Positions 1 to 12,539 are shown, counted from the stretch's first letter. The stretch: DNA of 64,000 nucleotides from Lunularia cruciata (GCA_948567375.1 OX419756.1:41492333-41556332); one strand, 5' to 3'. Translations and numbers: made by a program. The notes: generated from the letters alone by a model not told the origin.

Positions 1-3000
1 AGTTGTGCCGAATTCGGAAGCTCGGTCTTGTTAGATATCAATGATGGAGATAAAATGACTTTCGCTCGGCTTCACAGTACTTCGTAAGTATTCGCAGAAA
101 ATTCATGCCACTTGTTTAGCTTCGCATTAGTTTATCTGGTTTGGAATGAGCAGATTGAAGCCTTTTTACTGAGTATTTGTAAATGTCAAAATGGCAGAAC
201 GTTTTTCCTGATTGTGCTGGGATTGCAATTTCGTCGAGTACTGTTCTCCTAGGATGTTTAATTCTGTGCGGGAATTTAGTGTCCACCGTAAGTATGAGAA
301 TGCGGAAAGGAGAAAGTGAAGCCGCTGAGACACTAAAATCTTTCATAGTTTTCTTGTCCGCACGGCATACTGACTGAAACCCGTGCTTTCTAGCAGGACG
401 CTAAAAATTGGAAATACTAAGTGCACTCTTGAAACACTTGTCGGACAGCCTTTTGGTGCAGTTTTTGAGATGCAGAGTGAACGCAATAGCGCCAGACTCG
501 TTCGCCTTCCTAATTCCTCAGGCAAGTTTTCAATTTTCTTGTCAACTAAACGTATATGCCGGAGTCTTTACAGATTTCTACTCCCGCAAGTAGTTCATAT
601 GATATTTCTTACACCCAAGCATCAAAATAAGGAGATGATTTTTTGTAAGAATTCTTACAACGGATCAACGTGCCAATCTTTTGGCTTGATCTGTCACAAT
701 GAACATCGAGCTTCTATTGCAATCAAGAGGAGCTGATTCTCATTACCAATTTGACCAGATTTTCATCTGGGGGCCTCAAGCATGACGCTTTCAATGTGTT
801 ACAGGTGGTAACAGCACAGAAGAGAAGCGCCAGCCTGATGAGATAGACACTTCGGAAGATGTGAGAGAGAGAGACAACCGAGCTCTGGTTGATGATAACA
901 AAGCGCAAACTCTTTCGTCCGATGATATCGACCGCATGAAAAGGTTGTGCGCCATTTCCAAGCCCCTCTGGGTTGTTTCAAGTAGTGAGGGTTGGCTGGT
1001 GGAGTTCAGGTGGATGCCAACCGGTTCTAAAGTATGGAAGTGGTTGCAGAGATGGTGCATCTGGGAAGGAGATTATTGAGGCTCTCGTAGCCAATAGTGC
1101 ATCTTTTGAGGCCAAAACAGCTTTTTCACAGGTCAGACGTTTTCTTTGTGGATGTTTGTGGTTTCAGTACGCAATTAGGGGGGCTTAGGTATTGACAGAA
1201 TGAAACCTTTCATGAGCAGGAGAAATATATGAAGAAAAAGCAGAAGAAATATGCGCCTCGAGTGTTGTTGAGACGTCCTTCTGCCAGAAGGTGGTGATGC
1301 CGATCTCAAGTTATATATTATCTCTGTCACAAAGGTTATCAACCTTTTTAAAGTAAAATCTGTACATTGGAGGGTTGATTGCAGATCAGAAATTAAAACC
1401 TACTTTGCTACTTGTCTTGTATTTTGCAGTGGATAGGCTGTTTCACTTCCTGAATTTCCACTTTCATCGAATTGAGTTCAGTTGTCCTTGTCTGCAGTAT
1501 TTGCGAGGCCTACTTCATTAAGGATCCTCGGAAGATTGGGTAGATTGTTTCACGCCGCCTTTAGCCATTAGAACGTCGTATTGTCATGGTTGCATGTGAT
1601 TTGTCTAGATTTACACCTGATTGTGAAGTTTGCAACGACACTGAGCTATTTACAAGTGTATGCAACGACTGTGTATGCTTATTGCAAGGTTTGTATAAGT
1701 TCTCAGGAGGACAAGGACTAAATTTTCAATTAACTATGTGTAGATTCTGCCGGATGGACACTCTGGCCCTCATGATGTCTCTTGCAAACGTCGGACCTAA
1801 GGCAGATATTCTTGTACTGGACTCACTGGGGGGCCTTATCACAGCTGCTGTGGCAGAACGTGTCGGAGGTAATAGCCCTGATGAAAATGTCTGAAGCATG
1901 TAAATTCTAAACGAAGACATTCATTTGTGCCGTGGATCTTGGAATTCGTTTAAAGCTTCAGTCGATTTGGCCGGAGGTGTGTGTCACAAGATCTTGTGGA
2001 CTGGGTGACAGAACCAGCCAAAGCCTAGGAGTTTCGTCAGATGTATTGGAGGCTTTGAGCCTGAAATTACGCCTGGACGGTGGTGGAGCCTGGCAGGTTA
2101 CGGTTCTATCTGCAGCACCTATTACACCACCAAACGTCCACCAATAGACATGGTGCGACTCCTAAATCTGGACGACGCCACTGCCTTGAGGTGATTCTTC
2201 GTTCTCTTTGAAGTGTGAGGGTGCCTATTCTGCTTTATCTCCCTACTTTAGAACATAGGGGTTCCTCCATACATGTTCGCCTAAAACCACGTACAATGAT
2301 TCTGCGCAGTGTGCTTCGTGCTCCTCTCGAGAAACTTGTTGCTGCTCGACATTCGTCACTTAAATCGAAAATTCTGGCTAAGGATAGTGTTGTTGTTGAG
2401 AAAGTTGCAGTAACCGAGTCAGTGATACAAGTTACAACAGGATGCGCCGCAGACAATACTGAAACCAAGGTCGTTGAAGCAGTCACTAATGAGATATCCG
2501 AGCTATCAAGTATGGAAGTAGACAAGGACGGTTCGAACAATTTACGTGCAGATGACAAGGGCGAGGATTTTGGTGAAATAATAGATAAAGACTGCAACTC
2601 AAACACTGGTCGTGGACCAAAGGCAGACAAAGGTCCAAGGCCAGGAAATGAAGCCAGCAGTAGTTATATCTTGAAATGGGCTGCCCAAGGTTTTTCCAGG
2701 TCTCTGTTATTACCCGCCATCTGTTTGGGCATATATCGCATTATCGCACCCTAAACCTGTTCCCAGAACGGCTTCTGTTCTCATATACCTATATATCGCA
2801 TTTTTCGTGAATTTTTACTATGGACGCCTTCTGCTTCCCTTTATTGTTTAGCGTCTCAGGACTCAAGCGTCCATAGCGCTTGTTGCGATATACTTTATAT
2901 CCTGTCCTTTTTCGCTTTGCTCTTGTAACCCTGTTACACTTCGACAGGTTTCTGCAGCCACACCATCCTATAGCTCTCGCATTGTTCCACTCCTGCATTC

Positions 3001-4094
3001 CCCAGCTAATTCCCTCCCTATTATTTTTCCTTCGCCCTTTGCCTGATTCATGGGACCTCTGGTGTATACAGTGTTCCTACCCGACTCCAGCTCACGTTTT
3101 TTCTTTTTATCGTTCACGCACTGCTTACTGGCAGTCTTGTACATAACGATACCTATTTCTCGCAGTCATTAGCATAGAGTTCTCGATTTCATGGTGGTTT
3201 ACTAGTCTGTTAGCCATATGTTATTCTCAATTTGTTTCAATTAAGCCTTTGCTTCAAGTTACATTCGATGCATTCTACATTATGGATTCTCACTATTCTA
3301 GCATTGTGAATTATGGACATCTTGCTTACCGATCATTTGCAATTCATGAGTTCTCATTTGTATTTCATGAGTTCTGGATAACCCGTTCCCAGAACGGCTT
3401 CTGTTCTCGTATACCTATATATCGCATTTAGAAATCTGCTTAAGATTTTCTCTGTAACCACTTGTCGTGATCTGATTGAGGTTCATGTTAATGTTGACGC
3501 TTTTGTTGCAGCTTGCTGGTTGCTGCACCAGAACTTGATCCTTGGACTGCAGTCCAGCAGTTGATGCCTCTTCTTGCTTCTTCATCGCCTTTCGTAATCT
3601 ATTCTCAGTACCAACAGGTATGTGATGGAAAAATTGTCCCTTGATGTCAAAATTGTACTCGCTTCACTAAATTTTGGATAGAACTTATCGCTGTTTCCTA
3701 CGATTTGCGTTCCTGCTGTCAGTAAAACTAGGAGGTTGTTCAAAAAGTAAGTACTCACTACCGAGTGCCTTTGTTTCACAGCCGTTGGCAGAATGTATGC
3801 ATCAACTTCAGAAGAACAACATGGCGGTGGCTCTACAGCTCACAGAACCTTGGTGCCGGGAATTTCAGGTAAATTTATCTGCTCGTGTAGGTTTCTCTTG
3901 TATCGAAAAGTGAACACTGAATAGTACTTGTCTGTTTGTATTCAGTTATTCTTTTTCTTATGAGGATTTTAAGCTAATTAGTTTCTTGATGATTGTGCTG
4001 GCAGGTTCTACCGCTTAGAACACATCCGCACATGCAGATGAGTGCTACTGGTGGCTTCACATTAAGTGGTTTTCGAGTCACAAGTTGCTCTTAA
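1..4094 (+). CDS. TRM6: tRNA (adenine(58)-N1)-methyltransferase non-catalytic subunit TRM6 (5' end outside window)
   Basis: TRM6/GCD10 pairs with the catalytic TRM61 subunit to make m1A58 in nuclear tRNAs. Twelve exons join in one frame of 477 codons: 1-83 (continues upstream), 397-521, 805-943, 1050-1131, 1220-1290, 1498-1539, 1744-1868, 2097-2190, 2310-2699, 3512-3617, 3782-3868, 4005-4094 (TAA). Family blocks in order are LLDINDGDKM, LKIGNTKC, EIIEALVANS, KKKQKKYAPRVLLRRP, ICEAYFIKDPRKIG, DTLALMMSLANVG, ERVGGYGSICSTYYTTKRPP, a variable acidic stretch in the 390-bp exon, LVAAPELDPWTAVQQL, then LTEPWCREFQ and LPLRTHPHMQMSATGGF. These match the plant TRM6 order as I know it. The second intron (522-804) starts GC rather than GT, with the usual CAG|GCAAGT context. 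All other introns are GT-AG. The N-terminus lies outside the window. Family identity is near certain; individual splice sites are inferred. Confidence 0.93.
2756..3429. repeat. 48-bp direct repeats bounding a segment in TRM6 intron 9
   Basis: The intron from 2700 to 3511 holds two copies of a 48-bp sequence, 2756-2803 and 3382-3429, in direct orientation with two mismatches. About 580 bp lie between them. Each contains the core CAGAACGGCTTCTGTTCT, itself partly palindromic. The arrangement could be a small terminal-repeat element or a duplication scar; no coding is seen inside. Confidence 0.8.
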
Positions 4095-4103
4095 AATGTA
4101 ATA

Positions 4104-4134
4104 ACTCCTTGCTGCTACAGCAGCAGCAAGGAGT
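4104..4134 (+). other. Perfect hairpin just after the TRM6 stop codon
   Basis: A 13-bp perfect inverted repeat (4104-4116 and 4122-4134) with a 5-base loop starts 10 bases after the TRM6 stop. The stem reads ACTCCTTGCTGCT. It would lie in the 3' UTR of the TRM6 transcript. Its role is unknown; it could affect 3' processing or mRNA stability. Confidence 0.7.
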
Positions 4135-5918
4135 GTTCCAGATTCGATTAAATTGAAAGGTAGCTGACACTGAGATCCAAGGCAGTTTGGAGCCTGCTAG
4201 AAGGAAGTGTGTTATCACGAGAAATGCACCCATTCAGGTTTGATTGATGTCAGTTGTTGAACGGAACCGTGACCTGGTCAGTACTCTAGGTAAATGTAAC
4301 CACATTCGTAGAGGCATTTTCACGCGGAAATGTGCACAAATAAGAGTATCTTGCCTTGTAACTCTGATTGTCCATTTAGGTGAAAGCTTCCTACCAATCG
4401 TCATCCACTTAGCGGGAGTTAGATTTCATGAGAGTAAGACGATACTAACAGGAAGCATATCGTATATCGTTAGTATAGTTAGATTTCATAAGCACAATAG
4501 CTTTGTCGTGGCTGCAATCATAAAGCACTGCTGCAGCTAGCCATTGTGTTCTATCGACCTGGCAGTTGAACAGATTTTGCAACAACTAACGAGAAAATCA
4601 AAAGCTTTAGAAGCTTTCCGGCACGTACCTTGGACCGTGTACGATCGCTTATGTGCTTCAGAAGAGTTGACATGTGGGGAAGTTGACGACTTCTGCAACT
4701 TGCTTTCTAAATGCGCATCACTCCGTGTTCTTGCTCTAAGTATAGGCCGTCTTCGTAGTCTTAAGAGTACCGTACCAAACTGCTAGAGTGAATCCAAATT
4801 GACATAAACGTACACGAAATGACACGCGAGCATCTTGAATTTTCTTCCTTTCATGTGAAAAGACCGACCAATCTGGGTTTCCCATGTTTATCGGTGGGGA
4901 CTGCTACTTCTAGACGCCAATTCAGAGATCCAAGGACATTTACGTAGTCTCGCCAGTTTCGAACAGTCTGCTATTCAAAACCCGTCTGCTCTGACAGCAG
5001 ATCATAGATTGTTCCATGCAGCTTCCTACTTCTATTGTCATCCTACTGAGGAGTCGGGCCCGACTGTAGGTGGGACGCCATGCAGGAAGTCTTCGTCCGC
5101 ATACCAAAGTGAGAATCACACTTCTACGTTATTCCCTTTACCCAGGCACGTTTTTCCCCTTACCACGGGAGGCACGGAATCATGGGGTGGAGTACTTTGA
5201 GGTCAGGAGATGCTCAAACCCAACATTTGCCGCAACCAAGAGTTGAGAGACTTTTTCACTGTTCACTGTCCGATATCCCCAGTAAGCTCCAAGTCCACCC
5301 TAAGTCCCCCTTCCACCTCCCTAAGACGTCCCTGTGAATGATTTCAAGCGCACCTCCCTCCTCAGTTCCGTTACTACTATTCGACCCCTTGAATGCGTCT
5401 CTTCAAGAGGAAGACTTTTAGAGCAGATCGCGTTTTAGTCTTGACCAAAACCCTTTGCGAGGTACACGCTTTGCGACACTCTAGTTCAGATGAATGAAGG
5501 GTTTGCAATACGAGCTCATAGGTCGTGCAAAGTGCTTCGAACGTGAAATTTGCTAGCCCCCCATAGTACATCCTACGTTAAAGCCGCCTCAAACATGTCG
5601 CAAACCTCTCCACATTGGCCACCCAGATATGATACCGGCACATAGACTCCCAGAAACATGTTATCTTATGTGCGTCGCTTTTATCCCAGAAATATTGACT
5701 TATTTTCGTCCAAGAGAACGTATTCATTGCTAGCTCCTGTCGTGATATCTGCTTTCAGTCTAGTGATCATTGACCGTGAAGGGTTGAGAGTCTTTATTTC
5801 GCCCAGCTCGCATTTCTCGTGAACTCTAAACCTTGAACATCTATCTGGCATATGATGTGAACGCCCAGTCATTTGTACATTCTTCAAGTCATTCCCCCCA
5901 TTCAAATCAAACTACACT
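4135..5918. other. Intergenic stretch without a supported gene
   Basis: No family resemblance or splice-linked coding is seen. A short open frame at 4544-4786 (80 codons) resembles nothing I know and is not called as a gene. Confidence 0.5.
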
Positions 5919-6150
5919 ACACGTCAACCAATGTCATTTTTGATACTCCTAGATTTGCTTAACTGGACGCTTCGCAATATTGTCCAAATCGTCAATTGCG
6001 TGCTAGCAGAGATATAAAAATCAAATAAATAGGTGCTACGTACACGTCAACCAATGTCATCTTTGACACTCCTGAATTTGCTTAACTGGACGCTTCGCAA
6101 TATTCTCCAAATCATCAATTGGTGCTGGCAGAGATATAAAAATCAGTAAA
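5919..6150. repeat. Tandem duplication, 123-bp period
   Basis: Two copies of about 106 bp (from 5919 and from 6042) share blocks such as CACGTCAACCAATGTCAT and GGACGCTTCGCAATATT, at an offset of 123 bases. They differ at a few positions, so the duplication is not brand new. Confidence 0.85.
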
Positions 6151-6232
6151 TATTTTTATGTATGCAACTAACATCCCCCGTATTGCAAAATTCGACCTTT
6201 AAAAGAACCCGGAGGTAATTTAAGACGTTCAG

Positions 6233-6370
6233 CCTTATTGTCTTACAAAACAACTGTAAAATGAATGAAAACAAGCAAACACATCTAACACAAAACACAC
6301 TTTATTGTCTTAGAAAACAACGTCTAAAGAAATGAATAAAACCAAGTAAAGCACAACAAACACAAAGCAC
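6233..6370. repeat. Diverged tandem duplication, 67-bp period
   Basis: TTATTGTCTTACAAAACAAC at 6235 and a related TTATTGTCTTAGAAAACAAC at 6302 begin two diverged A-rich copies, 67 bases apart. It lies directly after the 123-bp duplication. Confidence 0.65.
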
Positions 6371-6509
6371 CTAACTTTAGTTCTTATTCAAGCGAAAATT
6401 CGTCAAAGATGTCATCCGACATTACCCATTCGACTTGATTTACCTTGTTGATTTCGACTTGATTTGATCCTTCATTTATCCTACGCGATCGCCTTTTTCT
6501 CTATTCGAC

Positions 6510-6690
6510 TTGATTTACACTTGAAACCCATCCATCTGCTTCTCCACAATCTCAAGATCATTAGTGTTATGATGCAACGCTGTAGCCGTCCGCCATATGC
6601 TGTAGACAAGAAGGTCACACATCCACTTGGGGATCTTGGCTTGAATTTTCGCCCGATCCTTGTAGATACCGGAATCCACAAGATGCGAGT
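6510..6690 (-). pseudogene. Short coding-like remnant, family unknown
   Basis: One minus-strand frame reads about 58 codons without a stop, including KIPKWMCDLLVYSIWRTAT and DLEIVEKQMDGFQV. Its composition is protein-like, but no start, splice sites or family could be assigned. It could be a repeat-borne or captured exon fragment, or chance. Confidence 0.25.
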
Positions 6691-7309
6691 GTTACTGTAC
6701 GTGGTAGGTACAGTTTTATGGACCCTGACGGAATCTGGATCTTCTTTGCGGCAAATTTACTGACACTCCTCGGCTAAAGTCGAGCGCACTTTACTTTATC
6801 ATCGTCTCTTGCTAATCATCGCCCGACATCTCAGATGGAGTGTGGTTTCGACTATGACTACGTCAAGTCAGAATCTCATCTCCAGACCAGTTTGTTCCCA
6901 TCAGAGATTTCAGGTCAGGTCAGGTGTCATTACTGTGGAGACTTTGTGAAGAAATTTTGGAGTGGAGCTGAGAAATTGTCAAAAGTTTGTGAAGCTCTGA
7001 CGAATGGAGGGGTGTAGAATTTAGGGGTTTGGATATTAAAGAGAGGTTTCTCTGCCAGAAGTGTTGGTGAACACTTCAAGGATGGGGCATGTTGGATGAG
7101 TAATTGAGGTTGAGAGGAGGTCGTTCTCGTGAAGAGGATATTGTCGTCGACGGCTGCAGGTGATTTTTCTTTTGGTTTTTCTTCTTTTAAGTTTGAGCAT
7201 CACACTGGGTGATGCTTCTTGGTAGTTTGTGATCCATCTTTGGTTACTCCGGTAGTTTGTAGACTTTGTATGACTTGTATAGTTCGGGTATCTTAGGTAC
7301 GGTAGGGCA

Positions 7310-7430
7310 AATATCTCATATCGATACTATCAGGATCTAGCCCCATTTTACCTCCTTTATCTCTCCCTGGTAAGGGTTGACGGGGTCTTCCCATCTTTCA
7401 TGTGTTCTACATTGTTTCCTTTTTCCTCCT
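7310..7430 (+). mobile_element. LINE 3'-tail fragment
   Basis: The stretch with TAGCCCCATTTTACCTCC and GACGGGGTCTTCCCATC matches, on the plus strand, the 3'-terminal motif seen on the minus strand at 15.6, 18.6 and 33.9 kb. It is a heavily 5'-truncated copy of the same LINE family. Confidence 0.65.
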
Positions 7431-8240
7431 TTTAAGTTTGAGCGTTTCATATCAAATTTGGGGGGAAGAAATTACATCTTAAGGATTCTAAGGATTCTAC
7501 AGTAAGGTGGAAACTCACTCCCGCTCTCGAGCTCGCATTCGACGCGTACCGCGCTTTCAATAGACTCAGCTGGTTTACTGTAGTCGTTCCAATCAGCGAA
7601 CATTGGTGCTGGCTGAGGTTATGCTACACGAAGAGGGGTGATCGCGGCGGATGTGCTACAGCTCTAGCTTTATGGCCGAGCGGACGAACTTAAACTACTC
7701 CTAACTCGGTACATGGATAGAAATGATGCCTATGATCACTCTTGAAAAGGCTACGTTGATATCGTGCGCGAAAAATGGGCCTTATTCACGTCGCTACAAG
7801 TCGACAAGGGACACTTGTGCGAGGTCACAGCGAAGAGGACAGTCTCCGGGCACACCGCTGATTGATAAAGATATGTGGACTATGAAAGGACTGCAGTAAA
7901 GGACAGGTGCACTTGTACGCGCACGACATATTACAAACTCAAGCGGCCGATCCATAGATAGGGGAATAAATCGCAGAGAATTCTTTATTTGGTGAGAATG
8001 CTATGGACAAGTTCTTGATACTGTCCTTCAAGTCTTTGCGTCCAACTAAGGCGGTAACTTCCGTCTATTTCACGGCTCGTCGGTCGATTTACAGTATTAT
8101 AATCATGTTGCACTGTTTGCGAAAAGTATGGCACTGGAACATCTAGGCTCAGTTTGTTCTTCTACAAGGTGGTGAGCATTTACACTCTCTAAAACATTTG
8201 GCACGACTTTTCTTGTGCTTGCAGGCGCCGCTTGCAAGCT
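7431..8240 (+). other. Upstream region of the U-box gene, probable intron end
   Basis: No gene is recognised in 7431-8216. A pyrimidine-rich tract followed by CTTGCAG at 8218-8224 looks like a splice acceptor 16 bases before the chosen ATG. An upstream exon, 5' UTR or coding, probably exists but could not be placed. Confidence 0.4.
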
Positions 8241-10180
8241 ATGGATCCCCTGAAAGAAGGTCACAAACTACTAAGTGTGCTCCTAGAAGTGAAAGATGTT
8301 TGCGATAAAAAGCGAAATAACGTGGAGGTCATGCGTGAGCTTAGCCTTTTCATACAAAATCTGAACCAAGCAATCGATGTTTTACAGCGTCGGATCCTAG
8401 ATCGTCTAAGACCACGCACGAGGGACAGTTCGGACAGCGACACTTCATGGTCCGGTACGCGCTTGCTGAACAGACGAGCCAGCTTTTCTCAAGTTGTTCG
8501 TATGTGAAGCAGACTCTCTCTGAATTTGACTTTGCAATCAATTATGTACTGCAAAGATGCAAGTGCTCTAATTCTCTCTGAATAATTTTCTGGAAGTTCA
8601 ATTTGTTCTCCTTCCTTCTTTTCCTGTAGGATGTACTCCGAGATTGACCGTTCCAGGTTTCTGATTAAGAGATTGAAGCTGGCTAATATTGTCATCTGTC
8701 CTTCCACCATCAGAGGATTTGGCAGAGGATCTGCAATGTGCTGCGGAGAGTTTGGGGCAGTGTCTAAAAGTTCCCAGGAATGCATGGAATCTTATCACCT
8801 TACTCCAGAGACTGAGGACCGTTCGGGAGATCGTAATCAATCGTTTGCAAATCAAGCTCGAGATCTCTTCATTCAATGTAAGTCCTGATTGATGAGCTTA
8901 AAGAGATTCCTCGAAATTCAGTGATTGGTGAGCGTATGTTGACCTCGATGCAATAAATGTGCTGTGCTGAATAGATATCAATGCATCGTCATATCGTTTG
9001 CAAATCACAGGTGAGTACCGACGAGGGATTGAAGCAGCAGCAGGAGGAATTTAAGACTTCTCTGCAAGGGCATAGGGGTTCCAGGGCATTCCCTAATTCT
9101 GTTCGGCAGAACTTCAGCTCTATCCGCGAAGAAGTTCAATGCCCCCCAGCATCAGAACAGTATCCCGTGCCTGACGAGCTTCGATCCCTTCCTAGACCTG
9201 GAGTAGAAATTTTGCCCGCACATCGAAGAACGGACTCTGGTGACTCCGTTAGTGATTCCATCGGCGAAAGGATGACTGCCTGGAGAAATATGGTGAGCAG
9301 CTCCTTCCGGGTCTACTTCACTCATCTGCCTTTGTATTTGCGCTATGGTTGATACTTTTCTCAACTTCTCTGATTGACTGCCAATTCTGTGCGCAGTTAC
9401 AGGTGGCAGAGATCGCCCAAACCCGGGTTGCGAGTCGTGCAATCGGGACGACAGAAACTGAATCCTTTTTCGCTGACGTAAGTTTTGCAACTGCAAAATT
9501 CTTATTCTAGCCGACTCTGCTCATGATTCCGTTTGAATTGCACATGGTCGTTTGTTCTCGAGTTCTGAGTTAAAATTGCTTGATGTTTGTAATACCGCTT
9601 GTAGGTGCTGGCAAATCTTGAAGAAATGAGGGAGCAAGTAAACGCTGAAGCTGAATCTAGGAGCAGGCACAATGAGGAGGAAATTGCAGAATGGTTCGAA
9701 GATCCTATAACAGGGGAGATCATGTGCGATCCCATTAAATGCACGGACGGTAGGACTTACGACCGCTGGACAATAATTGACAACAACTTGGTCAAATGTC
9801 CATATGACGCGAGCATGAGTGATTTCCGAATTGCTTTCGATGACATCGACGTAAGGGCTCGTTTGTTCCGAGCGTTCCCTGAGAAGGAGGAAAATTTTCG
9901 AACGCGAAGACAACTCCACAGGCAGAAGGCTCTAGAACATGTCCGCAGAGGCGAGTATACGGATGCTCTGGTCAAACTTAACCAGGTGCTGCAGTGGAAT
10001 TGTGTAGACGAAGAGTGCAAGTCTAAACGCGATAGCATGCAAAGACTACTCCAGCACGATACTCCACCGCCGCCGGCTCTAACGCCCATTGCTCCAGTTT
10101 CCTCTAGTGCCCGTTCCCTTCGCGAGCGGATAAGAAGGTGTTCAATCACAAGTTGGCTCTGGAGAACCAGATCAAGGTGA
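8241..10180 (+). CDS. U-box domain protein, probable E3 ubiquitin ligase
   Basis: Five exons (8241-8499, 8714-8877, 9011-9292, 9397-9477, 9605-10180) keep one frame and give 453 residues ending in TGA. All introns are GT-AG. Residues about 1-150 are helical and resemble the N-terminal domain of plant U-box proteins. Residues about 150-260 are polar and probably disordered. A U-box follows at about 291-355 (FEDPITGEIMCDP, DGRTYDR, CPYD), without the metal-binding cysteine/histidine set of a RING, as expected. After it comes a short helical repeat (ALEHVRRGEYTDALVKLNQV, about 368-405) that looks like a single TPR-type pair. U-boxes recruit E2 enzymes for substrate ubiquitination; the substrate is unknown. 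The frame also runs 5' of the ATG to a possible splice acceptor, so the true N-terminus may be longer. Confidence 0.82.
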
Positions 10181-11516
10181 CGAACCAGTCAGGAAATTAA
10201 AGAAGAGATTTCAAACTCAAAACTTTTAGTCGTCAGGCGGATGCGTGCAGGCTTGAGTGGACTTTTCCAAGGATCCTCATGTGAGCTCTCTTGTACACTA
10301 CCCAGAGCCCTAAGAGAACTGCTGAAAGTCCATCACACCGATTTACTGCAAACGTGGGAGCCTCGTCTATAGGAGGCGTGATTGTCCTTGATTTTCGTGC
10401 TAGATGTAAATTAGTTTCCAAATCTGTTAACTGGAAATCCTCACGGTGAAGAAGAAAAAAAATCAGATGTTAGGAGAAAATAGGCATCCTTGGCTCTGAT
10501 AGGAGTGATTAGAAAATTGGATGTTACTGAATTTTGATCGATTGAGGCCGGATTGTACCGATGCTTGGATAAACATGTACTGTAGGAGAAGTGGAATGAA
10601 AAAGTCTGGACAACGACATAAGAGGGGAAAAAAACAGACTGTAGGAATGTACCCAAAGTGGACACGAGCAGCTCAGGTAGCTCTTGTTGAGTGTAGATAG
10701 TTTCTTCAAATTTTTATCCCCAAAATGTACAGAAGTAGTTATTTTGTTCAGGGAGCCACAAAGCAAACGTGTTGAGAGCTAGCTTTCTTGCCTTGGTTGT
10801 GTGACTCCTTTGTCCCGACTGATCACTTCAGATTGGAAAGCAGACTCTTATAGAGGCTGTTGTGGTCGTGATGAACGGGAAGCTACTAAGAAAGAAGTGG
10901 GCAGGAACAGCTTTGAGACTATTGCCAGTCGGGGATTGATTCACTGTCCCCGACGTTGTAGTACACGTTCTATCTAGCTTCTTGGGTTCTTTATGAATGG
11001 GCATAGACCCATATAGATGGTGCCTTAAATTCGAGTTCTGTACGCAAGTGCCTTACACGACTGGTAGAATTGTGAACAAATTATGCCCTGGCTACTAGAT
11101 GTTTGAACTTACGTGAGAGAAGCAGATCTGCATCTCCTTCTCATCAAGCAGTTGTGTTCCGGAAAATATCATGTTTTACTTTTGTCACCCGGGCCCATCA
11201 TCGTCTGTCTCCATTGATGGACGCCCATTTCATCGGTCTCTGAAAACGACCAGACGACACGAATGAGCTTCTTTGGTCACAGAATCCGCGTCAGGTTTCT
11301 CCAGGTGGTTCAACCCCACAAAAGCAGGCAGCTCGACGCATTCGACCAAAACCTTGCTTGCTCGACAGCAAGTACTGCGAAAAGGATTGACGTTACGGTT
11401 GTAACATGAGAACCCAGAACCTGCTTTGTACAATACACTATGAGCATTCTTTCCTTCTGTAATCTCCAAATCATTTACTTCTATTTCGGATATTATTGTC
11501 TAATCTTTTTAATAAT
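10181..11516. other. Intergenic stretch, nothing recognised
   Basis: No coding family, RNA gene or repeat was recognised here. Several short minus-strand open frames lack any protein-like signature. Confidence 0.45.
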
Positions 11517-11566
11517 GGGTAAGGCCACAGAATCGACACTTGGGTAAGGCCACAGAATCGACAGTC
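11517..11566. repeat. Tandem duplication of a 25-bp unit
   Basis: GGGTAAGGCCACAGAATCGA occurs at 11517 and again at 11542, giving two adjacent 25-bp units that differ only at their last bases. Confidence 0.9.
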
Positions 11567-12308
11567 TAGAGACGAGGCTTTGAAGAAAACCAATGTATGA
11601 TTGTAGGGAAACTCAATTTCTGTTTTCTATGATTTGTGCTTCAGTGGAAGACTATCGTCAGTACTTGGGATTTAATCTGAATCATAGCCGTTTTCTTGTC
11701 TTCTCAAGTGGACTCCACTCTCCGACATGTATGTATGCGAAATGGACAAAATCATAGTTATAGGTAGAGCGCCTTGCTCTTGGTATGCCCAAGATCGATT
11801 AACAGCAACGTAGTTCGTGCTATCGTTCACTCTTCCATATCGGGTCCTTGCAGAGCAAAGTACTTCAGAGAGTGGTCACAACAAAGTAATGAGTGACTAC
11901 ACCTCAACAATTGTGTCAAAGTTCGTTCATTCAGGAAGGATAAGGTACGTAGGACAAGCACTACAGTACGACTCCCATAGTACCTTCACGTAGCCGGGAC
12001 ATGCGTACTGAGTACGTACAGGACACAACCATGTATTTTTGTCATCTACACTAGAACTCGCCAAAAATGCCATCTGTAGTGCTTCGAAAGTAGGAAAGAA
12101 GGGTTTAGGGAAAGACGGAAGGACAAGTGATCTATCGCAGACTGGTGCTATATTTCCCAGGGAAGACATAACCCATAAAACTTCCGATTGGTTTTTGAGT
12201 GAAGAGAAGCTGGAAGTGTGAATGCCCTGCTCGAGAAGCAGATAAGCTAGCACCTGTCATATGACAGGAGGTATGATATTTCTGCGTGTAACGAAGGGAG
12301 ACGTTCTG

Positions 12309-12441
12309 CGGAGATAAGACATCACATCCGGGAACTTTTGTAGATTTATCTTGAAAAGACCAGCTGCTAGACGCTCAGTGGAGATAAGACATCAGATCCG
12401 GGAACTTTTGTAGATTTACCGTCGAAAAGACCAGCTGCTAG
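12309..12441. repeat. Tandem duplication, 70-bp period
   Basis: Two 62-bp copies (12309-12370 and 12380-12441) share GGAGATAAGACATCA and TCCGGGAACTTTTGTAGATT, separated by a short spacer. Only a few bases differ. Confidence 0.9.
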
Positions 12442-12539
12442 TGCCATGGAATCTCCGCGCACCTGGGAGGAGGCTCTAGGATAGTTAATAAAAGCAGACA
12501 AGACAATGTATACAGCGAAGACCAAATTTTCCATCACGG

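Noticed and set aside
2235-2630. 131-codon minus-strand frame
   Set aside because: It is the antisense shadow of the large TRM6 exon.
6835-7017. CHYCGDF motif as a zinc knuckle
   Set aside because: There is a single CxxC without the remaining ligands and no surrounding protein signal.
9757-10149. 130-codon minus-strand frame
   Set aside because: It is the antisense shadow of the last U-box exon.
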